A stretch of DNA of 64,000 nt, taken from Chitinophagaceae bacterium (lineage in GTDB: Bacteria > Bacteroidota > Bacteroidia > Chitinophagales > Chitinophagaceae). Location of the stretch: assembly GCA_016703625.1 (NCBI GenBank), contig JADJBP010000011.1, forward strand, positions 1-64,000, in the 5' to 3' direction. The translations under genes and the position numbers were made by a program. Below the pieces are notes generated by a model. The model had not been told where the DNA came from and did no database searches. It worked only from the letters and a program-made list of their open reading frames with translations. Each line of letters starts with the position of its first letter. Position 1 is the stretch's first letter. Positions 53,090 to 61,937 of the stretch are shown piece by piece.

Positions 53090-53599
53090 ATGAAAAAAAC
53101 AATTCTTCTACCGGTGATCGCCGTATGCGTATTGATGATTGTTTCCTGCCAGGAATCAGCAAAGCAGGAAACACCTGCTGCAGAAACAGCAGTTGCTGCT
53201 GAACCTGTTAAGCCCGACATGGCAAAGATCAAGGCTGAAATACAGGCGATAGAAACGGCCTGGGCCGCTGCACAGAATGCCAAAGATGTAAATGCACTTA
53301 TTGCCATGTATGCAGATGATGCAGTAAGCATGCCGGATGGTGAACCAATGCTCACCGGGAAAGCAGCTATCCAGAAGAAACAGGAATCCGATTTTGCAAA
53401 GCCGTCTAAGTATGCCAGTATTGCTTTTGAAACCATGGATGTGTACGCACAGGGAGATGTGGTTACCGAGGTAGGTAAAACGATGTATAAAGATGCGGCC
53501 GGCAATACTATGGGTGGCGGAAAGTACATTGCTGTGTTTGAAAAAAGGAATGGCAAATATCTATGCATCCGGGAGATCTACAACCAGGATTCAAAGTAA
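53090..53599 (+). CDS. SnoaL/DUF4440-like lipoprotein
   Basis: 169 residues, NTF2-like fold. Lipobox VLMIVSC, Ala/Glu linker (about 20-42), then a cone-shaped fold: IQAIETAWAAAQNAKDVNAL, then YADDAVSMPDGEPMLTGKAA and the strand set VVTEVGKTMYKDAAGN, ending with YIAVFEKRNGKYLCIREIYN. Family members bind small molecules or act as steroid-isomerase-like enzymes; no specific role. A similar-fold gene lies at 58451. Confidence 0.83.
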   Translation: MKKTILLPVIAVCVLMIVSCQESAKQETPAAETAVAAEPVKPDMAKIKAEIQAIETAWAAAQNAKDVNALIAMYADDAVSMPDGEPMLTGKAAIQKKQESDFAKPSKYASIAFETMDVYAQGDVVTEVGKTMYKDAAGNTMGGGKYIAVFEKRNGKYLCIREIYNQDSK

Positions 53600-53608
53600 G
53601 TTTATACC

Positions 53609-53631
53609 GGGGCAGCATTCAATGCTGCCCC
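53609..53631 (+). terminator. Terminator-like hairpin
   Basis: GGGGCAGCATT-CA-ATGCTGCCCC, a stem of ten pairs, 10 bp after the SnoaL-like stop. The T run after it is weak. Confidence 0.6.
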
Positions 53632-53716
53632 TCAATGTAATTAAGCGTGTACCAGATATGCTGACCGATTGATTAAACTGTTTAAAAAAATACCTCCGGA
53701 ATAAATAAAGGGCAAC

Positions 53717-54379
53717 ATGAAATATAAAATAACATGTTTATTTGCGGCACTGCTGATCAGCTCACCTGCATTAAAATCACAGGTGCCTGTACGTGAAGAA
53801 CCCTTTCACCAAAATATTTTAGAAAATAAATACATCCGCCTGCTGGATGTATGGATAAAGCCCGGCGATACCAGCCTGTTACATATTCATGCAACACCGT
53901 CGCTGTTTCTTCATTTTACCAGCACGTTGGTTTGCGTTCAGATAAATGAAAACGCATGGACAAAAAATAAAAATGAAGCAGGGAATGCTTCCTACCGTTC
54001 TTTCGTAAACGATACCCTCGTACACCGGGTAAGTAATTGCGATACGGTACCTTTTCATGTTACCGATATAGAAATTCTTTCTTCGTATAAACCGGCAACA
54101 ACGCTAAAACCTTTACCATTTACTGTTTTACTTGAAAATGAAAAAGCAATTGCATACCGGTTAAACAGTACATCTTTTAACGGCAAGCTTATCAATGACC
54201 GTGGGCCGATGGTAGCAGAACTGGTTGCAGGAGCTGAAGTGACCTGTTATGACACGGTGAATAAAAGATCAACCACCATTAAAGCCGGAAAGTATTTGTA
54301 CCTGGAACCTGGCAGTTCTTTTTATTTCACCTCAACAGAAAATAAAGAAACAAACCTGGTGCTGTTTGAGATCAGATAG
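53717..54379 (+). CDS. Exported cupin-like protein
   Basis: 220 residues with a signal peptide (to LKSQ). The sequence NKYIRLLDVWIKPGDTSLLH followed by IHATPSLFLHFTSTLV is a cupin motif 1 pattern (H-x-H with a later Glu or Gln position not well kept). A second barrel half ends AGKYLYLEPGSSFYFTS. Metal binding is possible through the two His but incomplete. Function unknown. Confidence 0.72.
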   Translation: MKYKITCLFAALLISSPALKSQVPVREEPFHQNILENKYIRLLDVWIKPGDTSLLHIHATPSLFLHFTSTLVCVQINENAWTKNKNEAGNASYRSFVNDTLVHRVSNCDTVPFHVTDIEILSSYKPATTLKPLPFTVLLENEKAIAYRLNSTSFNGKLINDRGPMVAELVAGAEVTCYDTVNKRSTTIKAGKYLYLEPGSSFYFTSTENKETNLVLFEIR

Positions 54380-54448
54380 CTGAATCAACGCTCCCCGGGT
54401 TTCAAACCATAAAACACAGGTATTAATAAAAGCAAATGAAATAAAAAT

Positions 54449-54871
54449 ATGGTTACCAAATTTATCAGGCTGATTCCGGTTGTACTGCTTAGCACAATTG
54501 GCCTGCCCGCACAAATTCCCCAAAGTATTGCACCTGCAAATGCACCTGCCAAAATATTGATGATCCTTGATATTACCGTGCATGATACCAGCATGTACGA
54601 GCAATACCGGAAAAATGTAGAACCCGTCATCAGTAAATACGGCGGTAAATACCTGGTTCGTTCCGGCGGTATGGCTTTTGATACAGGCCCCGACCGCAAA
54701 GTAATTCCCGTAGAAGGGGGCTGGAATCCCGACAGGCTCATCATCGTACAATGGGATTCGATGGAGCAGCTTCAAAAATTTGCAACGTCAGCCGAATACC
54801 TTGCAGTTGCGGACCTGCGAAATAAATCAGCATCAACAAAATCCATCATTGTAAAAGAATACATGAAATAA
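54449..54871 (+). CDS. Exported DUF1330 protein
   Basis: 140 residues, dimeric ferredoxin-like fold of the DUF1330 family. A leader (VVLLSTIGLPAQ) precedes the domain: ILMILDITVHDTSMYEQYRK, then YGGKYLVRSGGMAFDTG and RLIIVQWDSMEQLQKFATSA. The G-G-K-Y-L-V-R-S-G-G motif is typical. Usually cytoplasmic; an exported version is somewhat unusual. No known reaction. Confidence 0.83.
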   Translation: MVTKFIRLIPVVLLSTIGLPAQIPQSIAPANAPAKILMILDITVHDTSMYEQYRKNVEPVISKYGGKYLVRSGGMAFDTGPDRKVIPVEGGWNPDRLIIVQWDSMEQLQKFATSAEYLAVADLRNKSASTKSIIVKEYMK

Positions 54872-54903
54872 TATTCATTACTGCTAAAGCAAACCAACCA
54901 AAC

Positions 54904-56199
54904 ATGGCCATTGAAAAAACAGGTGAAGGGTTAAACCGGGTAATCGGTGTGCCGGGACTTGCGCTTTCCATAGTAAATGGCGTAATTGGTTCCGGCATAT
55001 TTGCACTCCCGGCGATCGTGGGTATTGCGATGGGCGCCTTTGGGGTGTTCAGTTATATTTTCTGCAGCATTATGCTGGCTGCCATCATGCTTTGCTATGC
55101 CGAGGTTGGAAGCCGGATCACCAGCAGTGGCGGGTCCTATGCCTATGTGGAAGCCGCATTCGGCAACTTTGCCGGATTCATCATTAACTGGTTATACTTT
55201 TTTGGATGGGGTATTTTAGGCAGCGCTGCTGTAACGAATATCATTGCCGATTCACTGGCTGTGCTGTTTCCTGTTTTTTCACATCCGGTCTTGCGCGGAT
55301 TTTTCTTTTTTGTACTGATCGGTTTCATTGTGATGCTCAATGTGCGTGGCACAAAACAGGGAATTGGATTTGTGAAAGGGATCACCGTCATTAAATTATT
55401 ACCCCTGCTGGGCATCATCATCTTTGGCATTGGCCAGGTAAAGACCGCCAACCTGCAATGGGAACACCTACCGTCACTGAAAACATTTGGCGACACTGCG
55501 CTTGTTTTGTTTTTTGCCTTTGCGGGTTTTGAAACATCCCTTGGCGTGAGTGGCGAATTTAAAAACCCAAAACGTACAGTTCCGCTCGGAATTTTACTTG
55601 GCGGTATTACTGTTCTTATTGTGTATATGTTATTACAGATGGTCACGCAGGGTATACTTGGTGCAGAAATTGCTTCGTATAAAGATGCACCACTGGCAGC
55701 CGTAGCCGAAAAGATAATAGGGCCCGTGGGAGCAACCATCCTGCTCATCACCGCAGCGATATCCTGCTTTGGAAGTGTAAGTGCCGATATCATGGCAACG
55801 CCACGTTCATTATTTGCCGGCGCCAATGACAATATGTTTCCCGGGTTCCTCGGTAAAGTCCATCCAAAGTTTGCCACGCCGCACCTGGCCATAATAACCT
55901 ACGGTACACTGATCTTTATTTTTTCTGTTTCCGGCGGGTTTAAGCAGTTAGCCATCCTGGCCAGTGCAGCCATACTGCTTATTTACCTTGCCGTTATTTT
56001 AGCTACTGTTAAATTAAGAAAGCAGGCTTCACCGGAAAAAACATTCAGGGCGCCCGGCGGTTTGATCTTCCCTTTTATTGGCATTGCTTCTATTATTTGG
56101 CTGCTCAGCAGTTTGAGTAAATGGGAAATTCTGTCAACCGGTATTTTTATAGCAGCAGTATGTGTGATCTATTTTGTGATGAAGCGTTTTAAAAAATAA
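54904..56199 (+). CDS. APC-family amino acid permease
   Basis: Twelve-helix inner-membrane transporter of 431 residues. The first helix has GLALSIVNGVIGSGIFALPA, the G-S-G-I substrate-loop motif of the family. Helix 3 region SRITSSGGSYAYVEAAFGNF, and helix 6 FFAFAGFETSLGVSGEFKNP (the F-x-G-F-E motif), are typical of the APC superfamily. Imports an amino acid or amine, and with the downstream deacylase-like gene (12 bp away) could take up the released amino acid (inference). Confidence 0.88.
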   Translation: MAIEKTGEGLNRVIGVPGLALSIVNGVIGSGIFALPAIVGIAMGAFGVFSYIFCSIMLAAIMLCYAEVGSRITSSGGSYAYVEAAFGNFAGFIINWLYFFGWGILGSAAVTNIIADSLAVLFPVFSHPVLRGFFFFVLIGFIVMLNVRGTKQGIGFVKGITVIKLLPLLGIIIFGIGQVKTANLQWEHLPSLKTFGDTALVLFFAFAGFETSLGVSGEFKNPKRTVPLGILLGGITVLIVYMLLQMVTQGILGAEIASYKDAPLAAVAEKIIGPVGATILLITAAISCFGSVSADIMATPRSLFAGANDNMFPGFLGKVHPKFATPHLAIITYGTLIFIFSVSGGFKQLAILASAAILLIYLAVILATVKLRKQASPEKTFRAPGGLIFPFIGIASIIWLLSSLSKWEILSTGIFIAAVCVIYFVMKRFKK

Positions 56200-56211
56200 A
56201 AACCAAATAAC

Positions 56212-57693
56212 ATGATAAAAAGAATTTCTTTCCTGGCATTGATCCTTTGCATTTGCCTGGCAGCTTTAGCGCAAACGGGCACTGTGTATGATGTAGTGCT
56301 GCAAGGTGGCCGTGTAATTGATCCCGAAACAAAACTGGATGCGATCCGGAACGTAGGCATCATCAATAACCGCATTGCACAAATCTCTCAGGAACCATTG
56401 AAAGGAAAAGAAACCATCAATGTAAGCGGTTTGGTAGTTGCACCCGGTTTTATTGATATGCATGTACATGGCCGCAGCAATGTGGAACAGGAATACCAGT
56501 TGCATGATGGTATCACAACAGCATTGGAACTGGAATGGGGAATTGAACATATTGGGAAGTGGTATGCATCCAGGCAAGGCAAGGCTTTGATCAATTACGG
56601 GGCAAGTGTATGCTGGCCCTTTGAGCGGTTTAAAGCCATTGGTAAATATCAAAACGCTGTAGATAGTTTACTGCAAATTACATTGCAGGGAGATGCAAGG
56701 ATTGCAACAATGACCAACACTATTTTACGGGCCGCCAATGAAACTGTTTCACCTGGCACAATGGATCAAACACTTGCAAACATCAAAGCTTCACTGGCGG
56801 ATGGTGGCATTGGTATTGGTGCACCCATTGGCTATTTGCCCAAAACAAATCCCACTGAATTGTTCCGGGTTTTTAAATTGGCGGGTGAGATGCAGGCACT
56901 TGTATTTTCGCATGTAAGGCAGCCCGATATTATTTCTATACAGGAAGCAATAGCCGTTGCAGTACTTACAGGAGCTCCGCTACACATTGTTCACATCAAC
57001 AGCATGTCGCTGGGAAATATTGAACTGTCGTTGGAGATGGTGAACGCTGCAAACAAAAAAGGGTTTGATATCAGCACCGAATTGTACCCTTACACTGCTG
57101 GTTCTACTTCGTTGCAAAGCGCCATGTTTGATGAAGGTTGGCAACAAAGACTTGGCATTAGCTATGGCGATCTGCAATGGGTAGCCACAGGCGAACGGCT
57201 CACCAGGGAAAGCTTTGAAACCTATCGCAAAGCCGGCGGCGTAGTTATCCTCCATGTAATGAAACCCGAATGGATTAAAAGAGGTATCGCCGCCCCCGCT
57301 GTTATGATCGCATCGGATGGAATGCCTTATGCAAAACTGGCTCATCCAAGAACGGCCGGAACCTTTTCAAGAGTACTCGGTAAATATGTTCGGGAGGATA
57401 AAGTGATCGATCTGAATACAGCCATTGAAAAAATGACCTTGCTTCCTGCAAAACGTTTGGAAAACATTGCGCCGATGATGCGTTTCAAAGGAAGGATACA
57501 GGTGGGTGCCGATGCTGATATCACCATTTTTGATCCCAATACGATCATAGATAAAGCTACTTTTGAAAAGGGCCTGGAATTTTCTGCAGGTATCAAGTAT
57601 GTTATGGTGAATGGGAATTTTATTTTAAAGAATGGAAAAACAGTAAGCAATGTTTTTCCGGGACAAGCGGTGTATGGAAAGTTTAAAAAATAA
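56212..57693 (+). CDS. Exported N-acyl-D-amino-acid deacylase-like amidohydrolase
   Basis: 493 residues, metal-dependent amidohydrolase barrel. Signal peptide (to AALAQ), then YDVVLQGGRVIDPETKLDAI and metal motif GFIDMHVHG (H-x-H). Further hallmark segments match the D-aminoacylase group: PLHIVHINSMSLGNIELSLE, DISTELYPYTAGSTSLQSA, and the C-terminal ASDGMPYAKLAHPRTAGTFS with FSRVLGKYVRE. It likely removes acyl groups from D-amino acids or related dipeptides. It is 12 bp after the APC permease gene. Confidence 0.85.
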   Translation: MIKRISFLALILCICLAALAQTGTVYDVVLQGGRVIDPETKLDAIRNVGIINNRIAQISQEPLKGKETINVSGLVVAPGFIDMHVHGRSNVEQEYQLHDGITTALELEWGIEHIGKWYASRQGKALINYGASVCWPFERFKAIGKYQNAVDSLLQITLQGDARIATMTNTILRAANETVSPGTMDQTLANIKASLADGGIGIGAPIGYLPKTNPTELFRVFKLAGEMQALVFSHVRQPDIISIQEAIAVAVLTGAPLHIVHINSMSLGNIELSLEMVNAANKKGFDISTELYPYTAGSTSLQSAMFDEGWQQRLGISYGDLQWVATGERLTRESFETYRKAGGVVILHVMKPEWIKRGIAAPAVMIASDGMPYAKLAHPRTAGTFSRVLGKYVREDKVIDLNTAIEKMTLLPAKRLENIAPMMRFKGRIQVGADADITIFDPNTIIDKATFEKGLEFSAGIKYVMVNGNFILKNGKTVSNVFPGQAVYGKFKK

Positions 57694-57701
57694 AAAATAA
57701 A

Positions 57702-58433
57702 ATGCAACAAGATAAAATCAATCAGACAGCTACCATTAAAACACGGAATATCATTTTTGGGATGATACTGATGTTTGTCATTGTGCATATTGGCTTTCAT
57801 GCCACCTATATCAACCAATTTCCTGAGTTTCAGAAATTCAATTGGGTGCATCATATTCACGGTGCATTAATGGGCGCATGGGTATTGCTGTTGTTGCTGC
57901 AACCCATTTTAATTCACAAGAAAAAATTTGCAGCGCATCGTTTTTTGGGCAAATTAAGTTATGCAGTTGCCCCATGTGTAATAGTGTCAATGGTATTTAT
58001 AGCCAGGCATAATTACCAAACAGGCATTCTTACAAAATCAGCTATTGATGTGATGGCCATACAATCCATAACATGGATGCAAATAGTTATGTTTGTATTG
58101 TTTTATTCATTGGCCATTTATTACAGAAAGAACAGTTACAATCACATGCGTTTTATGATTGGCACTGCCATCATAATGCTTGGCCCGCCAATAAACAGGA
58201 TCATCTTCAGCTATTTTCCTGATGTATCAACAGTGTATATTTTTTTAATTTCATTATACGTGAAAACCGGGGTAGCTACTGCTTTGTTTTTAAGTGACTT
58301 TGTAAAAAAGAAGTACTTAATGCCTGGTTTGATCGTGCTATCAGCATTCCTGTTTTCCGATATCGTATTTCATGCCCGTTATTCGGATGTATGGCAGGCA
58401 GTTGGAAAATTTATCGTGAATACGTTTTATTGA
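57702..58433 (+). CDS. Membrane protein, unknown (DUF2306-like)
   Basis: 243 residues, seven hydrophobic helices. The segment VHHIHGALMGAWVLLLLLQP followed by KKFAAHRFLGKLSYAVAP has the paired His and A-H-R-x-L-G pattern of DUF2306-type membrane proteins, which suggests a heme or quinone-related site (inference). It lies 8 bp after the deacylase-like gene. Confidence 0.7.
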   Translation: MQQDKINQTATIKTRNIIFGMILMFVIVHIGFHATYINQFPEFQKFNWVHHIHGALMGAWVLLLLLQPILIHKKKFAAHRFLGKLSYAVAPCVIVSMVFIARHNYQTGILTKSAIDVMAIQSITWMQIVMFVLFYSLAIYYRKNSYNHMRFMIGTAIIMLGPPINRIIFSYFPDVSTVYIFLISLYVKTGVATALFLSDFVKKKYLMPGLIVLSAFLFSDIVFHARYSDVWQAVGKFIVNTFY

Positions 58434-58450
58434 TATAAAATGAAAATAAC

Positions 58451-58900
58451 ATGATGCAAAAAGTAAAACTCCTTTTGATCACATTGCTTTTATCAGCAAC
58501 AGCAAATGCACAAACAGTAACTACAGAACAAATTGCAGTGCAACATACCGTTATCAACATGTTTGATGCTTTATCAAACCGTGATTCAGTCAGACTGAAA
58601 GCTTATTGCACTGCAAATATTACGTTGTACGAATATGGCCAGGTTTGGAATATGGATACCCTTATCCTGAAAGCCATTACCCAAAACCAGTCAGCAGGTT
58701 TTAAACGTACCAATCATTTTGAGTTCATCAATACTACGGTAGACAAAAACTCGGCATGGGTAACATACCGTCTTCAGTCAGTAATAAACAGGGAGGGCAA
58801 AACAGTAACTGTACAATGGCTGGAAACAGTCACTTTGGCTAAGGAGAAAAAACAGTGGAAGATAAAACACCTGCATTCAACACTGATCAAACGAAGTTAA
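58451..58900 (+). CDS. Exported NTF2-like (DUF4440) protein
   Basis: 149 residues with signal peptide (to ANAQ). The fold is clear: VIN-MFDALSNRDSVRLKAYC, then NITLYEYGQVWNMDTLILKA, then a strand pair WVTYRLQSVINREGKTVTVQ and a final strand WLETVTLAKEKKQWKIKHLH. Function unknown. Confidence 0.83.
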   Translation: MMQKVKLLLITLLLSATANAQTVTTEQIAVQHTVINMFDALSNRDSVRLKAYCTANITLYEYGQVWNMDTLILKAITQNQSAGFKRTNHFEFINTTVDKNSAWVTYRLQSVINREGKTVTVQWLETVTLAKEKKQWKIKHLHSTLIKRS

Positions 58901-58946
58901 AAAATAAAACGCAGTAGATTTTTAATAATACAATCAACATACTATT

Positions 58947-60392
58947 ATGAACAAAAGATTAATTACCCTTTCCATCCTTTGCTTTTTTACAACTGTTGTT
59001 TTTTCACAAATAAAATTCAGTGATGAAACAAAAAAATATATTGAATATAATGACCCGGTTATTGTTTTCAAAAATGGATTGCTGATTGATGGCAAAGGCA
59101 ATACCGCAAGGCCCCATCAGACGGTAATCATCAGCAATGGTAAAATTGAATGGCTGGGTGATGATTCAAAAGCTACTATACCCCAGGGCGCCAACATTAT
59201 TGACCTGGATGGCAAAGCCATTATGCCGGGTTTGGTCATGCTGCATGAGCACATGTACATATCGGCACATTCCATAGAACCCCGCTATCTTAATTTAAGG
59301 CAATTACCATTTAGCTTTCCCCGGCTTTACCTCGCAGCAGGTGCTACCACTATCAGAACATGCGGCAGCATTGAACCCTACTCAGATCTGCGGATAAAAA
59401 AAGATATTGACCTGGGTATATTTCCCGGCCCCAATATGGAACTAACTGCCCCGTATATTGAAGGAAAGTCAACCCGGTTTCCGCAAATGAACGAAAATAA
59501 AACACCGGCCGATGCAGCCGCCTTTGTAAACTATTGGGCCGGCCAGGGCTTCACTTCTTTTAAAGCATACATGGGGGTAGATCAACCTACACTGAAAGCA
59601 GCCATTGATGCAGCACATAAAAGAAAGTTGAAAATTACCGGCCACCTCGATATTGTTACTTACAAAGAAGCCGCTGCTTTGGGTATGGATAACCTGGAAC
59701 ATGGGTTTATGGCCAGTACAGATTTTGCTGTTGGTAAAAAAGAAAATGAGCCACCGGCTGCCCGAGCTGCCATTAAATCATTGAGCAACCTCAATATCCA
59801 AACTGATAGTGTAAAACAATTCATCCGGTTTTTAATTGATAAAAAAACAGGTATTACTTCTTCCCTGGCTGTATTTGAGGGAGCCACTACCACTCAGCCG
59901 GGGCCCGTTGCAGATGCAATCAATGCCATGTCGCCTGATACCAGGGATTTTTATTTACAGAGACTTGTATCAGCCAAATCAGCTACCGGTCCTACTGATT
60001 ATGATAAAGCCTTTGCAAGAGCCGACAAAATGGAAAAAATATTTTACGATATGGGGGGCTTACTTACCGTTGGCACCGACCCGACAGGTAATGGAGGAAC
60101 ATTAGCAGGCTATGGTAACTGGCGTGCTATAGAATTACTGGTGGAAGCGGCCGGTTTCACCCCGCTGGAAGCTATAAAAATTGCAACATGTAATGGCAGC
60201 ATTGCTTTGGGATTTGATAAAACAACCGGAACCATTGAAACCGGCAAATCTGCTGACCTGCTTATTATAGATGGCGACCCATCAAAAAACATAAGCGATA
60301 TACGGAAGGTTCTTTTTGTTTTTAAAAATGGCGTTGGTTATAACTCAAAGAAATTATTTGACTCAGTTAAGGGAAAGGTTGGATTCAATTAA
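58947..60392 (+). CDS. Exported imidazolonepropionase-like amidohydrolase
   Basis: 481 residues. Signal peptide (to VVFSQ), strand-rich N-terminal (IVFKNGLLIDGKGNTARPHQ), metal motif MPGLVMLHEHMYIS (H-E-H), then AAGATTIRTCGSIEPYSDLR, a His in ITGHLDIVTYKEA, another in NLEHGFMAST, and the Asp in GTDPTGNGGTLAGYG. The C-terminal end has ALGFDKTTGTIETGKSADLL, a family hallmark. Relatives hydrolyse dipeptides and N-acylated compounds (prolidase-like), and this one is probably periplasmic. Confidence 0.86.
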   Translation: MNKRLITLSILCFFTTVVFSQIKFSDETKKYIEYNDPVIVFKNGLLIDGKGNTARPHQTVIISNGKIEWLGDDSKATIPQGANIIDLDGKAIMPGLVMLHEHMYISAHSIEPRYLNLRQLPFSFPRLYLAAGATTIRTCGSIEPYSDLRIKKDIDLGIFPGPNMELTAPYIEGKSTRFPQMNENKTPADAAAFVNYWAGQGFTSFKAYMGVDQPTLKAAIDAAHKRKLKITGHLDIVTYKEAAALGMDNLEHGFMASTDFAVGKKENEPPAARAAIKSLSNLNIQTDSVKQFIRFLIDKKTGITSSLAVFEGATTTQPGPVADAINAMSPDTRDFYLQRLVSAKSATGPTDYDKAFARADKMEKIFYDMGGLLTVGTDPTGNGGTLAGYGNWRAIELLVEAAGFTPLEAIKIATCNGSIALGFDKTTGTIETGKSADLLIIDGDPSKNISDIRKVLFVFKNGVGYNSKKLFDSVKGKVGFN

Positions 60393-60505
60393 TAAATAAT
60401 TTGAATTACCAAACGTTTCAGTTTATAGATAAAAAATACATATTAAATTGGTTTTTAACAGAACCCTGCGGTTCGTAAATCCCCGATATGGTTCAAAATA
60501 AAATC

Positions 60506-61909
60506 ATGAAAAAAATTACTTTCCTGGCCTTTACAACGCTCCTGCTGTTTGCCTGTAAATCAAATAAAGAAAACAATAAAACAGCTGCTGCGTTAGATGA
60601 ATACCTTACCGGCCAGTCAACCTATTACCGCTTTAACGGCAATGTACTGGTAGCCGAAAATGGAAAGATCGTTTTTCAAAAGTCATATGGCTATGCCGAT
60701 TTTGATACCAGGCGTGCGCTGAATGATTCATCTGTTTTTGAGCTGGCATCGGTAAGCAAGCAATTTACGGCTACGGCTATTCTATTGTTAAAAGATAAGG
60801 GAAAATTAAAACTCACTGATTCGCTGCGGCAGTATTTCCCGGAGCTTCCTTACCCCGGCATCAGCATTTACCAGATGCTTACCCATACATCGGGGCTGCC
60901 GGATTATGAAGAAGCCATGAATCAAAAATGGGACCACAGTAAAATTGCTTTCAACAATGATATGATCGCCTTTTTGGCCAAAGAAAAGCTGCCGGTACTG
61001 TTTGCGCCGGGTACCAAATGGATGTACAGCAATACCGCTTATGCCATTCTTGCTTCTTTAACAGAAAAAGTGTCGGGGCAATCTTTTCCTGAGTTTATGG
61101 CACAAAACATTTTTCAACCGTTGCAAATGAATCATACCCGGATCTATAACACCCGCCGATCTGTAAAAGATACCATTGCCAATTATGCTTATGGTTTTGT
61201 TTATAACGACAGTTTGAAAAAACATCTTTTACCAGATAGCGTAGCCGATCTGAAATTTGTGATCTATTTAGACGGGATCCAGGGTGACGGCGTTGTGAAT
61301 TCCACCACAGCAGACCTGTTGAAATGGGACAGGGCTGTAAAAGATCATACCCTGCTCAGCGAAGCCACACAAAAAGAAATGCTGAAAGAGCAGGCCATGG
61401 TTGATACGGCAAAGAGATCGCATTATGGTTTTGGGGTATTTATGGAAAAGACCGACCTTGGTTATGTGATCTCACATTCCGGCGGATGGCCGGGCTATAC
61501 AACATTCCTGGCCAGGAATGTTGATAAAGACCAGACCTATATCGTACTGTCCAATAATTCATCTCCTTCACCGGCAATAAGTACAGCACTGCAACATATA
61601 TTGAACGGCAGGCCGGTAGTAATGCCCTATCAACACAAAGAAATCACAATGGATTCTGCAGCCCTTCAGCAGTTTGCCGGAAAATATAAAGCAACCAGTG
61701 AAATAAGTATTGAACGCAGCGGCAACAAACTTTTCAGGGTTAGCCCAAACGGGTATAAGATCGAACTGAAACCTGAATCATCAACAAAACTTTTTTATAC
61801 CGATGGCAGCGACCGGCAGATAGAATTTGAAATAGATGCCAATAAAAATATTTCAAAAACATGGCTGATCAACTATGGCGTTAAAACAGCATTTGAAAAA
61901 ATAAAATAA
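60506..61909 (+). CDS. Lipoprotein beta-lactamase-fold serine hydrolase
   Basis: 467 residues from ATG at 60506; an ATG at 60488 lies 18 bp upstream but adds residues before the lipobox. Lipobox TLLLFAC, then PBP-like motifs S-K-Q-F in ELASVSKQFTATAILLLKDK (S-x-x-K is S-V-S-K), Y-S-N in WMYSNTAYAILASL, and H-S-G in VISHSGGWPGYTTF. A C-terminal beta domain follows (about 375-467). Similar to the gene at 38257. Confidence 0.87.
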   Translation: MKKITFLAFTTLLLFACKSNKENNKTAAALDEYLTGQSTYYRFNGNVLVAENGKIVFQKSYGYADFDTRRALNDSSVFELASVSKQFTATAILLLKDKGKLKLTDSLRQYFPELPYPGISIYQMLTHTSGLPDYEEAMNQKWDHSKIAFNNDMIAFLAKEKLPVLFAPGTKWMYSNTAYAILASLTEKVSGQSFPEFMAQNIFQPLQMNHTRIYNTRRSVKDTIANYAYGFVYNDSLKKHLLPDSVADLKFVIYLDGIQGDGVVNSTTADLLKWDRAVKDHTLLSEATQKEMLKEQAMVDTAKRSHYGFGVFMEKTDLGYVISHSGGWPGYTTFLARNVDKDQTYIVLSNNSSPSPAISTALQHILNGRPVVMPYQHKEITMDSAALQQFAGKYKATSEISIERSGNKLFRVSPNGYKIELKPESSTKLFYTDGSDRQIEFEIDANKNISKTWLINYGVKTAFEKIK

Positions 61910-61937
61910 TAAGGTACGCAACTAAACATTTATAATC